From NCBI GenBank assembly GCA_947488485.1, contig CANKZO010000163.1, positions 1 to 5,427 of the forward strand: a stretch of 5,427 nucleotides of DNA, read 5' to 3'. This DNA is from Opitutia bacterium. Lineage in GTDB: Bacteria > Verrucomicrobiota > Verrucomicrobiae > Opitutales > UBA953. The notes below the pieces were generated by a model that searched no databases, was not told the DNA's origin, and saw nothing but the letters and a program-made list of their open reading frames with translations. Made by a program: the position numbers and the translations under genes. This document shows, piece after piece, positions 1 through 4,976 of the stretch (position 1 is the stretch's first letter; every line of letters begins with the position of its first letter).

Positions 1-454
1 TGTCGCGGTAGACGAAGATGTCGAGGGTGTCGGTCTCGTTGATGAGCACGCGGTCATCGAGCGGTAGGACCATGCGCGGCAGGACCATCTTGTCACGGAA
101 GAGGACATGCTTGTCGAACTTGCCGTCGCCTTTGGTGCTTTCGTGACGCGAGACGACGCCGATCGGGTCGTGCTCGTTCTTGCCGTCGATGTCCTGCATG
201 TAGGTGCGGAGCTCGGCGATGTACATGCGGCCGTTGCCGTCGAAGGTCAGATTGGCAGGCTCCCGGATGCCGTCGCGTTCGCTGAGCACGAGCTCGAGGC
301 GATAGCCTTCCGGCAGTTCGATGGTCTTGAGCTCGTCTTCGGGCGAGAGCGCCTTGACCGGCGGTTGCGGGGTGAAGTCCGGCTCATAGGGCTTCTCGTC
401 GGCCGCATAGGCAGCGACGAAGACGAACGCGGACAAATAGACGGCGGATCGCAT
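1..454 (-). CDS. PVC-type secreted membrane-bound dehydrogenase-like protein, N-terminal part (3' end outside window)
   Basis: The first 151 residues are visible; the gene continues past the left edge. Residues 1-17 form a signal peptide (basic start, hydrophobic core, AYA before ADEKP), so the protein is exported. The segment LSPEDELKTIELPEGYRLEL (37-56), followed by EPANLTFDGNGRMYIAE (about 65-81), matches the start of the 'putative membrane-bound dehydrogenase' domain (TIGR02604-like, a beta-propeller found mainly in Planctomycetes and Verrucomicrobia). Family members often reach about 1000 residues and end in a CxxCH cytochrome c domain; that part is not visible here. The ATG is supported by AGGAG 10 nt upstream. 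It is divergent from the sulfatase gene. Substrate unknown; family call is from memory of the N-terminal pattern. Confidence 0.8.
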   Translation of the reverse strand, partial: MRSAVYLSAFVFVAAYAADEKPYEPDFTPQPPVKALSPEDELKTIELPEGYRLELVLSERDGIREPANLTFDGNGRMYIAELRTYMQDIDGKNEHDPIGVVSRHESTKGDGKFDKHVLFRDKMVLPRMVLPLDDRVLINETDTLDIFVYRD

Positions 455-563
455 GGGGGTATGACTCCTAAATCCCCTGATTGTTCGGTCCTTTCAAGCC
501 GTATCCCCTGCCCGCCCTTAAAAGGTCTTTGCCACGGGCTCATGACTGGGCTTTCTCGGTCTC
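455..563. promoter_or_regulatory. Divergent intergenic region between dehydrogenase-like and sulfatase genes
   Basis: This 109-bp gap separates two divergent starts and must hold both promoters. On the minus strand TTGAAA (492-497) is a possible -35, but the hexamer 17 nt on (GATTTA, 469-474) is a weak -10. On the plus strand TTAAAA (518-523) is a possible -10 with no good -35. Bases 522-540 resemble the sequence just before the tRNA gene at 3181-3199. No operator palindrome was found. Confidence 0.4.
465..469 (-). promoter_or_regulatory. Shine-Dalgarno site of the PVC-type dehydrogenase-like gene
   Basis: AGGAG on the minus strand lies 10 nt before the ATG at 454. It supports that start codon and is the only clear Shine-Dalgarno match at a usable distance among the genes whose starts are in this window. 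Confidence 0.5.
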
Positions 564-1955
564 ATGCGTCCCCTGCTGCTGACCCTGCTGACGGCCCTCA
601 CCCTCGCCGCCCACGCCGCCACGAAGCCGAACATCGTCATCATCCTGGCCGACGACCTCGGTTACGGTGACCTCGGGTGCTACGGACATCCGACCATCAA
701 GACGCCGAACCTGGATCGCATGGCCGCCGAAGGCCTGCGCTTCACGCAGTTCTATTCCGCCGCCGAAGTCTGTACCCCGAGTCGCGCCGCGCTCATGACG
801 GGTCGCTACCCCGTCCGCTCCGGCATGGCCCATAACCAATACCGCGTTCTGCGCGCTGTCTCCACCGGTGGCCTGCCCGCCTCTGAGGTCACCCTCGCCG
901 AAACGCTGAAGTCCGCTGGCTACGCCACCGGCATCATCGGCAAGTGGCACCTCGGCGTCTGGGCCAATAACCTGCCGCAGCATCACCCGCTCGACCACGG
1001 CTTCGATTTCCACTTCGGACTCATGCACTCGAACGACATGAACCCGACGCCCGGCAACCCGCCCAAGGCGAACGCCCGCGTCACGCAGGATCCGGCCTGG
1101 TGGAACGCCGCCCTCTACCGCGGACGAGAACTCCTCGAACCCCGCACCGACCAGACTCAGCTGACGAAGCGCTACGCCGAAGAGGCCGCCCAGTTCATCG
1201 GCGCGAACAAGGACAAGCCGTTCTTCCTGTACATGCCGCACACCTTCCCGCACACGCCGCTCTTCGCGTCGGAACGATTCAAGGGCAAGAGCTCGCGCGG
1301 CATCTACGGTGACGTGCTCGCCGAACTCGACTGGAACGTCGGCGAGGTCCTCAAAGCACTCAAAGCCAACGGTGTCGCCGACAACACGTTGGTCTTCTTC
1401 ACGAGCGACAACGGCCCGTGGACGCTCATGGGCACCGAGACCGGCGGCAGCGCCGGCCTGCTCAAAGACGGCAAGGGCAGCACCTGGGAAGGCGGCATGC
1501 GCGTGCCTGGCATCGCCTGGTGGCCCGGCAAGATCAAGCCGGGCGTGACCGACAACGTCGCCACGATGCTCGATCTCTACCCGACCGCCACGACGCTCGC
1601 CGGAGCAAAGACGCCGGCGGACCGCCCGATGGACGGCACCGACCTCTCCCCGCTCCTCCTCGAGGAACGCGCCGTAGACCGCGGGCTCTTCTGTTACTAC
1701 CGTGGCGAGAAGCTCTACGCCGCTCGCCTTGGCGACTGGAAGATCCACTTCATCACCCAAGGCTCCTACTTTGACCCGAAGCCGGTCGAACACCCGAAGC
1801 CGATTCTCTTCAACCTCGCCGTCGACCCCTCCGAAGCCCACGAGATCTCCGCCGACCATCCGGACATCGTGGCCCGCCTGACGGCCGCCGTGGAGAAGCA
1901 CCGCGCGACCATCACCCCGGTCCGCAGCCAGCTCATCGACGTCGTCGCGAAGTAA
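564..1955 (+). CDS. Secreted arylsulfatase A-like sulfatase (formylglycine-dependent, S1 family)
   Basis: This 463-residue enzyme hydrolyses sulfate esters. Residues 1-18 are a signal peptide (cleavage likely AHA|AT), so it is exported. Family motifs, in order: ADDLGYGD (metal ligands D30, D31); CTPSR at 70-74, the CxPSR signature whose Cys70 becomes formylglycine, with Arg74; GKWHLG (K127, H129); MPHTFPH (H226, H230); SDNG (D282, N283); and GKGSTWEGG (K304). The numbering runs nearly residue for residue with human ARSA (C69, D281, N282, K302), and the C-terminal [13 protein letters not shown] segment also resembles ARSA. All catalytic positions seen are intact. No strong Shine-Dalgarno precedes the ATG; the signal peptide supports this start. 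A formylglycine-generating enzyme is needed but none is in the window. Substrate cannot be told; subfamily not assigned. Confidence 0.95.
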   Translation: MRPLLLTLLTALTLAAHAATKPNIVIILADDLGYGDLGCYGHPTIKTPNLDRMAAEGLRFTQFYSAAEVCTPSRAALMTGRYPVRSGMAHNQYRVLRAVSTGGLPASEVTLAETLKSAGYATGIIGKWHLGVWANNLPQHHPLDHGFDFHFGLMHSNDMNPTPGNPPKANARVTQDPAWWNAALYRGRELLEPRTDQTQLTKRYAEEAAQFIGANKDKPFFLYMPHTFPHTPLFASERFKGKSSRGIYGDVLAELDWNVGEVLKALKANGVADNTLVFFTSDNGPWTLMGTETGGSAGLLKDGKGSTWEGGMRVPGIAWWPGKIKPGVTDNVATMLDLYPTATTLAGAKTPADRPMDGTDLSPLLLEERAVDRGLFCYYRGEKLYAARLGDWKIHFITQGSYFDPKPVEHPKPILFNLAVDPSEAHEISADHPDIVARLTAAVEKHRATITPVRSQLIDVVAK

Positions 1956-1964
1956 GGACTGACC

Positions 1965-3107
1965 TCAGCCGCCGAAGTCCACGCTGAAGCGCCAGCGCGG
2001 GTCGTCCCAGTAATGCGGACGGCCGTCCTGAAGCCGCAACGGCGAGAAGGTCCGGACTGACAGCGTCCGTCCGTCGGGCTCGAAGGTCAGCAGACGAAGC
2101 CAGCCGTCGCCGCCGTTGCCGCGGTGATCGGAACCGCCGCCGAGGCCCTGGGCGTTGAAAAGCATCTGATGGACCGCCTTGCCTGCGTCGTTGTCATCCT
2201 GACGATACCCGACGTGGGCGCCCATCTCGTGTCCGTTGAGCACCAGGCGCAGATTGGGCGTCTTACGGACGAGGGCGTTCCAGAGGTCTTCGCCGTCATG
2301 GGTATCGCCGGCCAGGCCTGTCTTATACCAATGAGGATTACCGGGGCGCTTGCGGTTGCCGTCCTGTCCGTCGCGCTGATTGCTGGGCAGCAGGTAATCA
2401 TGGATCAGCAGGATACCGAGGTGATCACGGAAGCGAGGCCGAGCGAGGAGCTCGCGGGCCCAATCGACGGCGAAGCGCCGTGGCCCCCACTCCAGTGAGA
2501 CGATCAGTAAATTGCGTCCGCCGGGGACCTTGACGACGTAGGCCGCGTTCTCGAGCGTGACCTTGCCGTCGCGGGTGGGCGGTCCCTCCAAGAAGATGCC
2601 GCCGCCCTGTCCGTCGCACGTGAGCGGATTATGCGTCAGCGGGAAATGGTCGTTGAACTGCGTCGTACGGTCTTCGGCGTTACGCACGCCATAATCATGG
2701 TTACCCGTCGCGAAGACCGTCGGGATCACGCCATCGAAAATCCGCAACGCTCGCTTGGCCGAGGCCCACTGCGACTCCGAATTCTGGTCGCCGTAGCCAC
2801 CGCCTCCGCCGACAGCGATGTTGTTCTGCTCGACGAAGTCGCCCTCATGCATGACCAACCCGATATTCCAGGCCTGACGATGCTCCTTCACCCATTTCGT
2901 CATCAGCTCGAAGTGCGCCTGGTTCTTCGCATACTTCGCGTAGTTCTGGGTGTCGGGAAAGACCGCGATGGTCCACCCGGCGCCCGGACCTCGCGCGGGA
3001 TCGACAAGCTTAGGCGCTTCGGCTCCGCGGGCCGAAGCGGCGAAGAATGGGGCGGCCAGCATGCCTTGCAGGAAGGTGCGACGCGGGAACGAGCGGGGTG
3101 AGCTCAT
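1965..3107 (-). CDS. Tat-exported calcineurin-like metallophosphoesterase
   Basis: This 380-residue protein has a twin-arginine signal (PRRTFLQ at 8-14, then a hydrophobic stretch to about 29), implying export in folded form, as fits a metal enzyme. Calcineurin-like motifs occur in order: FPDTQNY (D52, Q54), GDFVE (D90), TGNHDY (N136, H137, D138), LLIHDY (H236) and NGHEMGAH (H293, H298). The first motif is DxQ rather than DxH, and the last is GHEM rather than GHxH. The 'PDTQ' variant is, from memory, typical of one exported bacterial subfamily, so these look like family traits, not decay. A glycine-rich loop (100-104) is an insertion. The gene converges on the sulfatase with 9 bp between stops. 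A TTGAAT-17-TAAGTT promoter ends 6 nt before the ATG. Natural substrate unknown. Confidence 0.9.
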   Translation of the reverse strand: MSSPRSFPRRTFLQGMLAAPFFAASARGAEAPKLVDPARGPGAGWTIAVFPDTQNYAKYAKNQAHFELMTKWVKEHRQAWNIGLVMHEGDFVEQNNIAVGGGGGYGDQNSESQWASAKRALRIFDGVIPTVFATGNHDYGVRNAEDRTTQFNDHFPLTHNPLTCDGQGGGIFLEGPPTRDGKVTLENAAYVVKVPGGRNLLIVSLEWGPRRFAVDWARELLARPRFRDHLGILLIHDYLLPSNQRDGQDGNRKRPGNPHWYKTGLAGDTHDGEDLWNALVRKTPNLRLVLNGHEMGAHVGYRQDDNDAGKAVHQMLFNAQGLGGGSDHRGNGGDGWLRLLTFEPDGRTLSVRTFSPLRLQDGRPHYWDDPRWRFSVDFGG

Positions 3108-3113
3108 GCGGTC

Positions 3114-3142
3114 AACTTAGCACCCTCGGACGAAGGATTCAA
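3114..3142 (-). promoter_or_regulatory. Candidate promoter of the metallophosphoesterase gene (leaderless type)
   Basis: On the minus strand, TTGAAT (3137-3142) and TAAGTT (3114-3119) are 17 nt apart, a standard sigma-70 layout. The -10 hexamer ends 6 nt before the ATG, so transcription would begin at or very near the start codon. There is no Shine-Dalgarno sequence between them. Prediction from pattern only. Confidence 0.45.
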
Positions 3143-3194
3143 CCCGGCGAATGGGCTTTCCCTCCCACCCCCTTTCGCCCAAAGTCTCCGCCAC

Positions 3195-3270
3195 GGGCCT
3201 ATAGCTCAACGGTTAGAGCACGGAACTCATAATTCCTTGGTTCTGGGTTCAAATCCCGGTGGGCCCACCA
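3195..3270 (+). tRNA. tRNA with CAU anticodon, probably tRNA-Ile2 (lysidine type); elongator Met is the alternative
   Basis: A full 76-nt cloverleaf folds here. The acceptor stem GGGCCTA pairs with TGGGCCC, with one T-G pair. The D stem is GCTC/GAGC. The anticodon stem is CGGAA/TTCCT with a C-T mismatch at its top. The anticodon loop is CTCATAA (CAT at 34-36), the variable loop is 5 nt, and the T arm is CTGGG-TTCAAAT-CCCGG. The CCA end is encoded. The 1-72 pair is G-C, so this is not the initiator. C4-G69 and C5-G68 are the acceptor pairs reported as recognition elements for the lysidine synthetase TilS in E. coli tRNA-Ile2, and the loop and variable region resemble that tRNA. The presence of the tRNA is near certain; the isoacceptor identity is an inference. 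Confidence 0.93.
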
Positions 3271-3292
3271 AATTTCCCCCTCTGACAGTGAA

Positions 3293-3327
3293 TGCCGTTA
3301 GCAGCCCACTCCGGAGCTCTGACGGCA
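3293..3327. repeat. 35-bp imperfect hairpin at the left edge of GYF_2 repeat copy A
   Basis: TGCCGTTAG (3293-3301) pairs with CTGACGGCA (3319-3327), nine pairs with one G-U; the loop contains the self-complementary CTCCGGAG. It lies 22 nt after the tRNA and overlaps the first two bases of repeat copy A. No T-run follows on either strand, so it is not a standard intrinsic terminator, although it could stop or stabilise either transcript. It shares GCCGTTAG with the arm of the 91-bp palindrome at 4416-4506, so it may be a diverged relative. Confidence 0.5.
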
Positions 3328-3330
3328 AAC

Positions 3331-3369
3331 CTAAGCCGGAAGGATTATCTCCCAAGGGTTAGGCCTTAG
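3331..3369 (-). other. Conserved structured 3' tail of the first GYF_2 gene
   Basis: On the minus strand CTAAG-G-CC pairs with GGCTTAG (five plus two pairs, one bulged G) around a loop of about 24 nt. The stop codon of gene A lies inside it. The same structure follows gene B at 4526-4564 with few changes. No U-tract follows, so a terminator or RNA-stability role is only a guess. Confidence 0.35.
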
Positions 3370-3781
3370 CTCGCTTCTTTATGAAGATGTAAATGCATAG
3401 GCCAAGGAGAGAAATAGCACCACAACAGTATGCCCCAGCTTCGGCAAAGGCATTCTCAGAATTGTGATGTGGTCCTAGAGATTTATTGTAAAGTAATACT
3501 GAATAAACACCAAAAATCAGGAATATTAATAGTCCAAAGCATCCGCAGAAAAAGGAGAGTTTGTTACTACTTTGTTGCTTCACCTCGGGCTCTGCTGGCA
3601 ACCTCAGCCCCTCGGAGGTATCAAGCTTAGACAAGAGCTCCCAGACCCTCATCCCCTCGTGCCAATAGTAGTCCGTTGGCTTGAGCGTGCCCGCCCCCAA
3701 GAGACGAAGGACCTCAGCTAAGTCATAAGTCCCGATCTCCTTGCCGGCCCGGACAATTGTAACCTGGAGGGAGGAGCTCAT
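3359..3781 (-). CDS. GYF_2-domain small membrane protein, copy A
   Basis: A 140-residue protein of unknown function. Residues 5-52 match the GYF_2 (DUF4339-like) pattern: VTIVRAGKEIGTYDL, a LRLLGAGTLKPTD turn, then YWHEGMRVW with the typical GMxxW ending. This fold is usually thought to bind peptides or act as an adaptor. A polar linker (about 53-76) leads to two hydrophobic helices (about 77-97 and 117-134) and a basic tail, KKRAKA, so by the positive-inside rule the GYF_2 domain is probably cytoplasmic with a short external loop at 99-116. I prefer the ATG at 3781: the domain begins there and a TATAAC box sits 6 nt upstream. The frame is open to a TTG at 3832 (17 more residues), which lacks a Shine-Dalgarno. 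Paralogue of the gene at 4566-4964; 60 of the first 68 residues are identical. Confidence 0.8.
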   Translation of the reverse strand: MSSSLQVTIVRAGKEIGTYDLAEVLRLLGAGTLKPTDYYWHEGMRVWELLSKLDTSEGLRLPAEPEVKQQSSNKLSFFCGCFGLLIFLIFGVYSVLLYNKSLGPHHNSENAFAEAGAYCCGAISLLGLCIYIFIKKRAKA

Positions 3782-3787
3782 TATGGA

Positions 3788-3793
3788 GTTATA
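3788..3793 (-). promoter_or_regulatory. Candidate -10 box of GYF_2 copy A (leaderless type)
   Basis: TATAAC on the minus strand occupies -12 to -7 relative to the ATG at 3781. There is no Shine-Dalgarno. A possible -35 (TTGCCA) is 20 nt upstream, longer than the optimum. Copy B has TATGAC at the same place (4971-4976). Confidence 0.35.
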
Positions 3794-3845
3794 ATGCAGA
3801 GCGACAAGGGTCGTGGCAACGTCCCATCGCAAGGTAGCAGAAAAA

Positions 3846-3855
3846 GGGTCAGGCC
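3846..3855. repeat. Solo GGGTCAGGCC motif, partial arm of the palindromic element
   Basis: Ten bases identical to part of the inverted arms of the element at 4416-4506 lie alone, 13 bp past the right edge of repeat copy A. No matching inverted partner is found within a short distance. It may be the remnant of a lost palindrome or chance; ten bases is a short match. Confidence 0.4.
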
Positions 3856-3927
3856 AGCTTGATACGGGAAACGGCTAGACTTAACGTGCAAGACACAAAG
3901 GGCAGAGGCCACGGAAAAGCCGGACGC

Positions 3928-4326
3928 TTAATATGGACGCGGGCTAAAATACTCTCTGGCTGACTGACGATTGATACAGATCAGCACAACCAACAAAGGA
4001 AACCAGACGAAGCAGACCATAAAAGGGAATAGAATAAAAGTCATCGGCGTGAAGACCTCTAAGAGGCGCAACAAGTTGAATCCGACGAAGGCCAAGACGA
4101 TCGGGAGAATCAGGTTCAAGGCTATGCGCCCGCCCCTCAAGCCTTTGGCGACCAATATCAGGGGTATCGAAAAAAGGAGCGCAAGGGGCAACCAAGCGAA
4201 AAAATTGCGCCCCATGTTCGTGAGCGTTCCAGGATTGAAAAAGACCAACGCAAACCACAACCAACCGACCCAGAGGGCGATACGGATTGAGCGTGGACGT
4301 GGATTCGGGGTTTCGGAGTCATTCAT
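3928..4326 (-). CDS. Small four-helix integral membrane protein, unknown function
   Basis: A 132-residue protein that I do not recognise. After a short polar, proline-rich N-terminus (1-15) come four hydrophobic segments at about 17-33, 44-62, 67-88 and 92-115, then a basic-polar C-terminus (NRQSAREYFSPRPY). Arg/Lys clusters lie between helices 2 and 3 (KGLRGGR). The coherent membrane pattern makes this strand the coding one; the long antisense frame is only a basic mirror image. The ATG at 4326 is chosen because TATAGT lies 6 nt before it; a GTG at 4353 would add nine residues. A GGAGG lies 15 nt before the ATG, which is too far for normal use. It sits between the two GYF_2 copies in the same orientation, with 95 bp to copy A, but nothing shows that the three work together. 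Confidence 0.7.
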   Translation of the reverse strand: MNDSETPNPRPRSIRIALWVGWLWFALVFFNPGTLTNMGRNFFAWLPLALLFSIPLILVAKGLRGGRIALNLILPIVLAFVGFNLLRLLEVFTPMTFILFPFMVCFVWFPLLVVLICINRQSAREYFSPRPY

Positions 4327-4332
4327 GCACTG

Positions 4333-4338
4333 ACTATA
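4333..4338 (-). promoter_or_regulatory. Candidate -10 box of the four-helix membrane protein gene (leaderless type)
   Basis: TATAGT on the minus strand occupies -12 to -7 relative to the ATG at 4326, a five-of-six match to TATAAT. No convincing -35 lies 16-18 nt upstream. A GGAGG further up would fall outside a transcript that starts here. Confidence 0.35.
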
Positions 4339-4415
4339 ACACCTCCAGCTCACGGGCGTGCATCGATAATGCCGATGCAGCCTATCGAGAGGGAGGACCG
4401 ACGAGAGGATAGAAC

Positions 4416-4506
4416 GGGGTCAGGCCGTTAGTAAATTTGCCTGTTAGAAAAATCGAGGTTTTTAGCCGAGTTTACTAACAGCACCACCCAATAACGGCCT
4501 GACCCC
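4416..4506. repeat. 91-bp palindromic element with perfect 15-bp inverted ends (REP/REPIN- or MITE-like)
   Basis: GGGGTCAGGCCGTTA (4416-4430) is repeated as its exact reverse complement at 4492-4506. Inside are nested inverted repeats: GTTAGTAAA (4427-4435) with TTTACTAAC (4471-4479), and CTGTTAG (4441-4447) with CTAACAG (4475-4481), plus AAAAA/TTTTT around TCGAGG. These pairings are mutually exclusive, so alternative folds exist. No ORF is inside. From memory, GGGGTCAGG-type ends are common beside REP-associated tyrosine transposase (RAYT) genes; no transposase is in the window. It follows GYF_2 gene B and could also end its transcript, but no U-tract follows. Confidence 0.8.
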
Positions 4507-4565
4507 ATTATGACCCCCGACAAACCTAAGCCGGCAGGATTATCTCCCAAGGGTAAGGCCTTAGC

Positions 4566-4964
4566 TCACTTCTTTTTGAAGACGAAAATCTCAATGCACA
4601 GGCCGAGCAAGGAGATAGCCCCAAAAATGTATGCAGCATCCTCAGCCCCACTTCCAGCACGTCTTATACCGTACAAGAATACTGAATATAAACCACAAAT
4701 CAGAAATATAAGTAATCCGCAGCCTCCGAAGAAATTCTTGGATTCGTTATTACTTTTTGGCTTCACCTCGGGCTCTGTTGGCAACCTCAGCCCCTCGGAG
4801 GCATCAAGCTTAGATAAGAGCTCCCAGCCACCCATCCCCTCGTGCCAATAGATGTCCGTTGGCTTGAGCGTGCCCAACCCCAGGAGACGCAGGACCTCAT
4901 CTAAGTCATAAGTCCCGATCTCCTTGCCGGCCCGGACGATTGTAACCTGAAGGGGCGAGCTCAT
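4566..4964 (-). CDS. GYF_2-domain small membrane protein, copy B
   Basis: A 132-residue paralogue of the protein encoded at 3359-3781. The GYF_2-like region (5-52) has the same VTIVRAGKEIGTYDL start and a YWHEGMGGW ending. Helices lie at about 78-98 and 110-128, and the tail is KKK. Compared with copy A the external loop is shorter and unlike in sequence (GIRRAGSGAEDA), while the cytoplasmic domain has only eight substitutions in 68 residues. The stop is TGA where copy A has CGA, so copy A runs four residues further. The ATG at 4964 is preferred; the frame is open to a TTG at 5015. TATGAC stands where copy A has TATAAC. Cellular role unknown; likely membrane-anchored adaptor by domain type. 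Confidence 0.8.
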   Translation of the reverse strand: MSSPLQVTIVRAGKEIGTYDLDEVLRLLGLGTLKPTDIYWHEGMGGWELLSKLDASEGLRLPTEPEVKPKSNNESKNFFGGCGLLIFLICGLYSVFLYGIRRAGSGAEDAAYIFGAISLLGLCIEIFVFKKK

Positions 4965-4970
4965 TATGGA

Positions 4971-4976
4971 GTCATA
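4971..4976 (-). promoter_or_regulatory. Candidate -10 box of GYF_2 copy B, weaker than in copy A
   Basis: TATGAC at -12 to -7 before the ATG at 4964 is the counterpart of TATAAC in copy A. The single A-to-G change is the only difference in the 51 bp upstream of the two start codons and would weaken a sigma-70 -10 box. Confidence 0.25.

Larger units (their letters stand above)
3326..3832 (-). repeat. Direct repeat copy A (about 507 bp) carrying the first GYF_2 gene
   Basis: This copy is in the same orientation as copy B at 4521-5015. Homology starts at CAAACCTAAGCCGG on the left and ends at GTCCCATCGCAA on the right; beyond these edges the flanks are unrelated except for palindrome motifs. 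It spans the whole gene, its upstream 51 bp and a structured tail. The promoter-proximal end and GYF_2 part are highly conserved between copies, while the membrane and loop part has substitutions and indels. The pair therefore looks like a segmental duplication that has since diverged. Confidence 0.9.

Noticed and set aside
107..670. 187-codon plus-strand frame across the dehydrogenase-like gene and the sulfatase start
   Set aside because: It crosses the divergent promoter region and two genes with well-supported frames; its end is an out-of-frame reading of the sulfatase.
540..1901. 453-codon open frame on the minus strand opposite the sulfatase
   Set aside because: It is the antisense shadow of a clear sulfatase in high-GC DNA; the translation has no domain pattern and low-complexity Gly/Val/Arg content.
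2631..3101. Plus-strand frame opposite the metallophosphoesterase N-terminus
   Set aside because: Antisense shadow; the minus strand carries a Tat signal and metal motifs across the same bases.
3293..3327. Intrinsic terminator after the tRNA or GYF_2 copy A
   Set aside because: The stem is good but no T-run follows on either strand; kept only as a hairpin.
3326..3364. Integron attC site after the repeated genes
   Set aside because: GCCTAAC on the minus strand at 3358-3364 fits one core half (RYYYAAC), but the partner is CTTAGGT instead of GTTRRRY, the site is altered in copy B (GCCTTAC), and no integrase is present.
3782..3832. N-terminal extension of GYF_2 copy A to the TTG at 3832
   Set aside because: TTG start without a Shine-Dalgarno, at the exact edge of the repeat; the domain starts after the internal ATG. 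Near-identity with copy B across this stretch is explained by recent duplication.
3971..4333. 120-codon plus-strand frame opposite the four-helix protein
   Set aside because: Very basic, featureless product, the usual mirror of a hydrophobic gene; the minus frame shows four coherent helices and a promoter-like box.
4416..4506. CRISPR repeat or phage attachment site
   Set aside because: There is one palindromic element, not a spaced array, and no tRNA-end duplication or integrase nearby.
4510..4851. 113-codon plus-strand frame opposite GYF_2 copy B
   Set aside because: No equivalent frame is kept in copy A, while the minus frame is kept intact in both copies.
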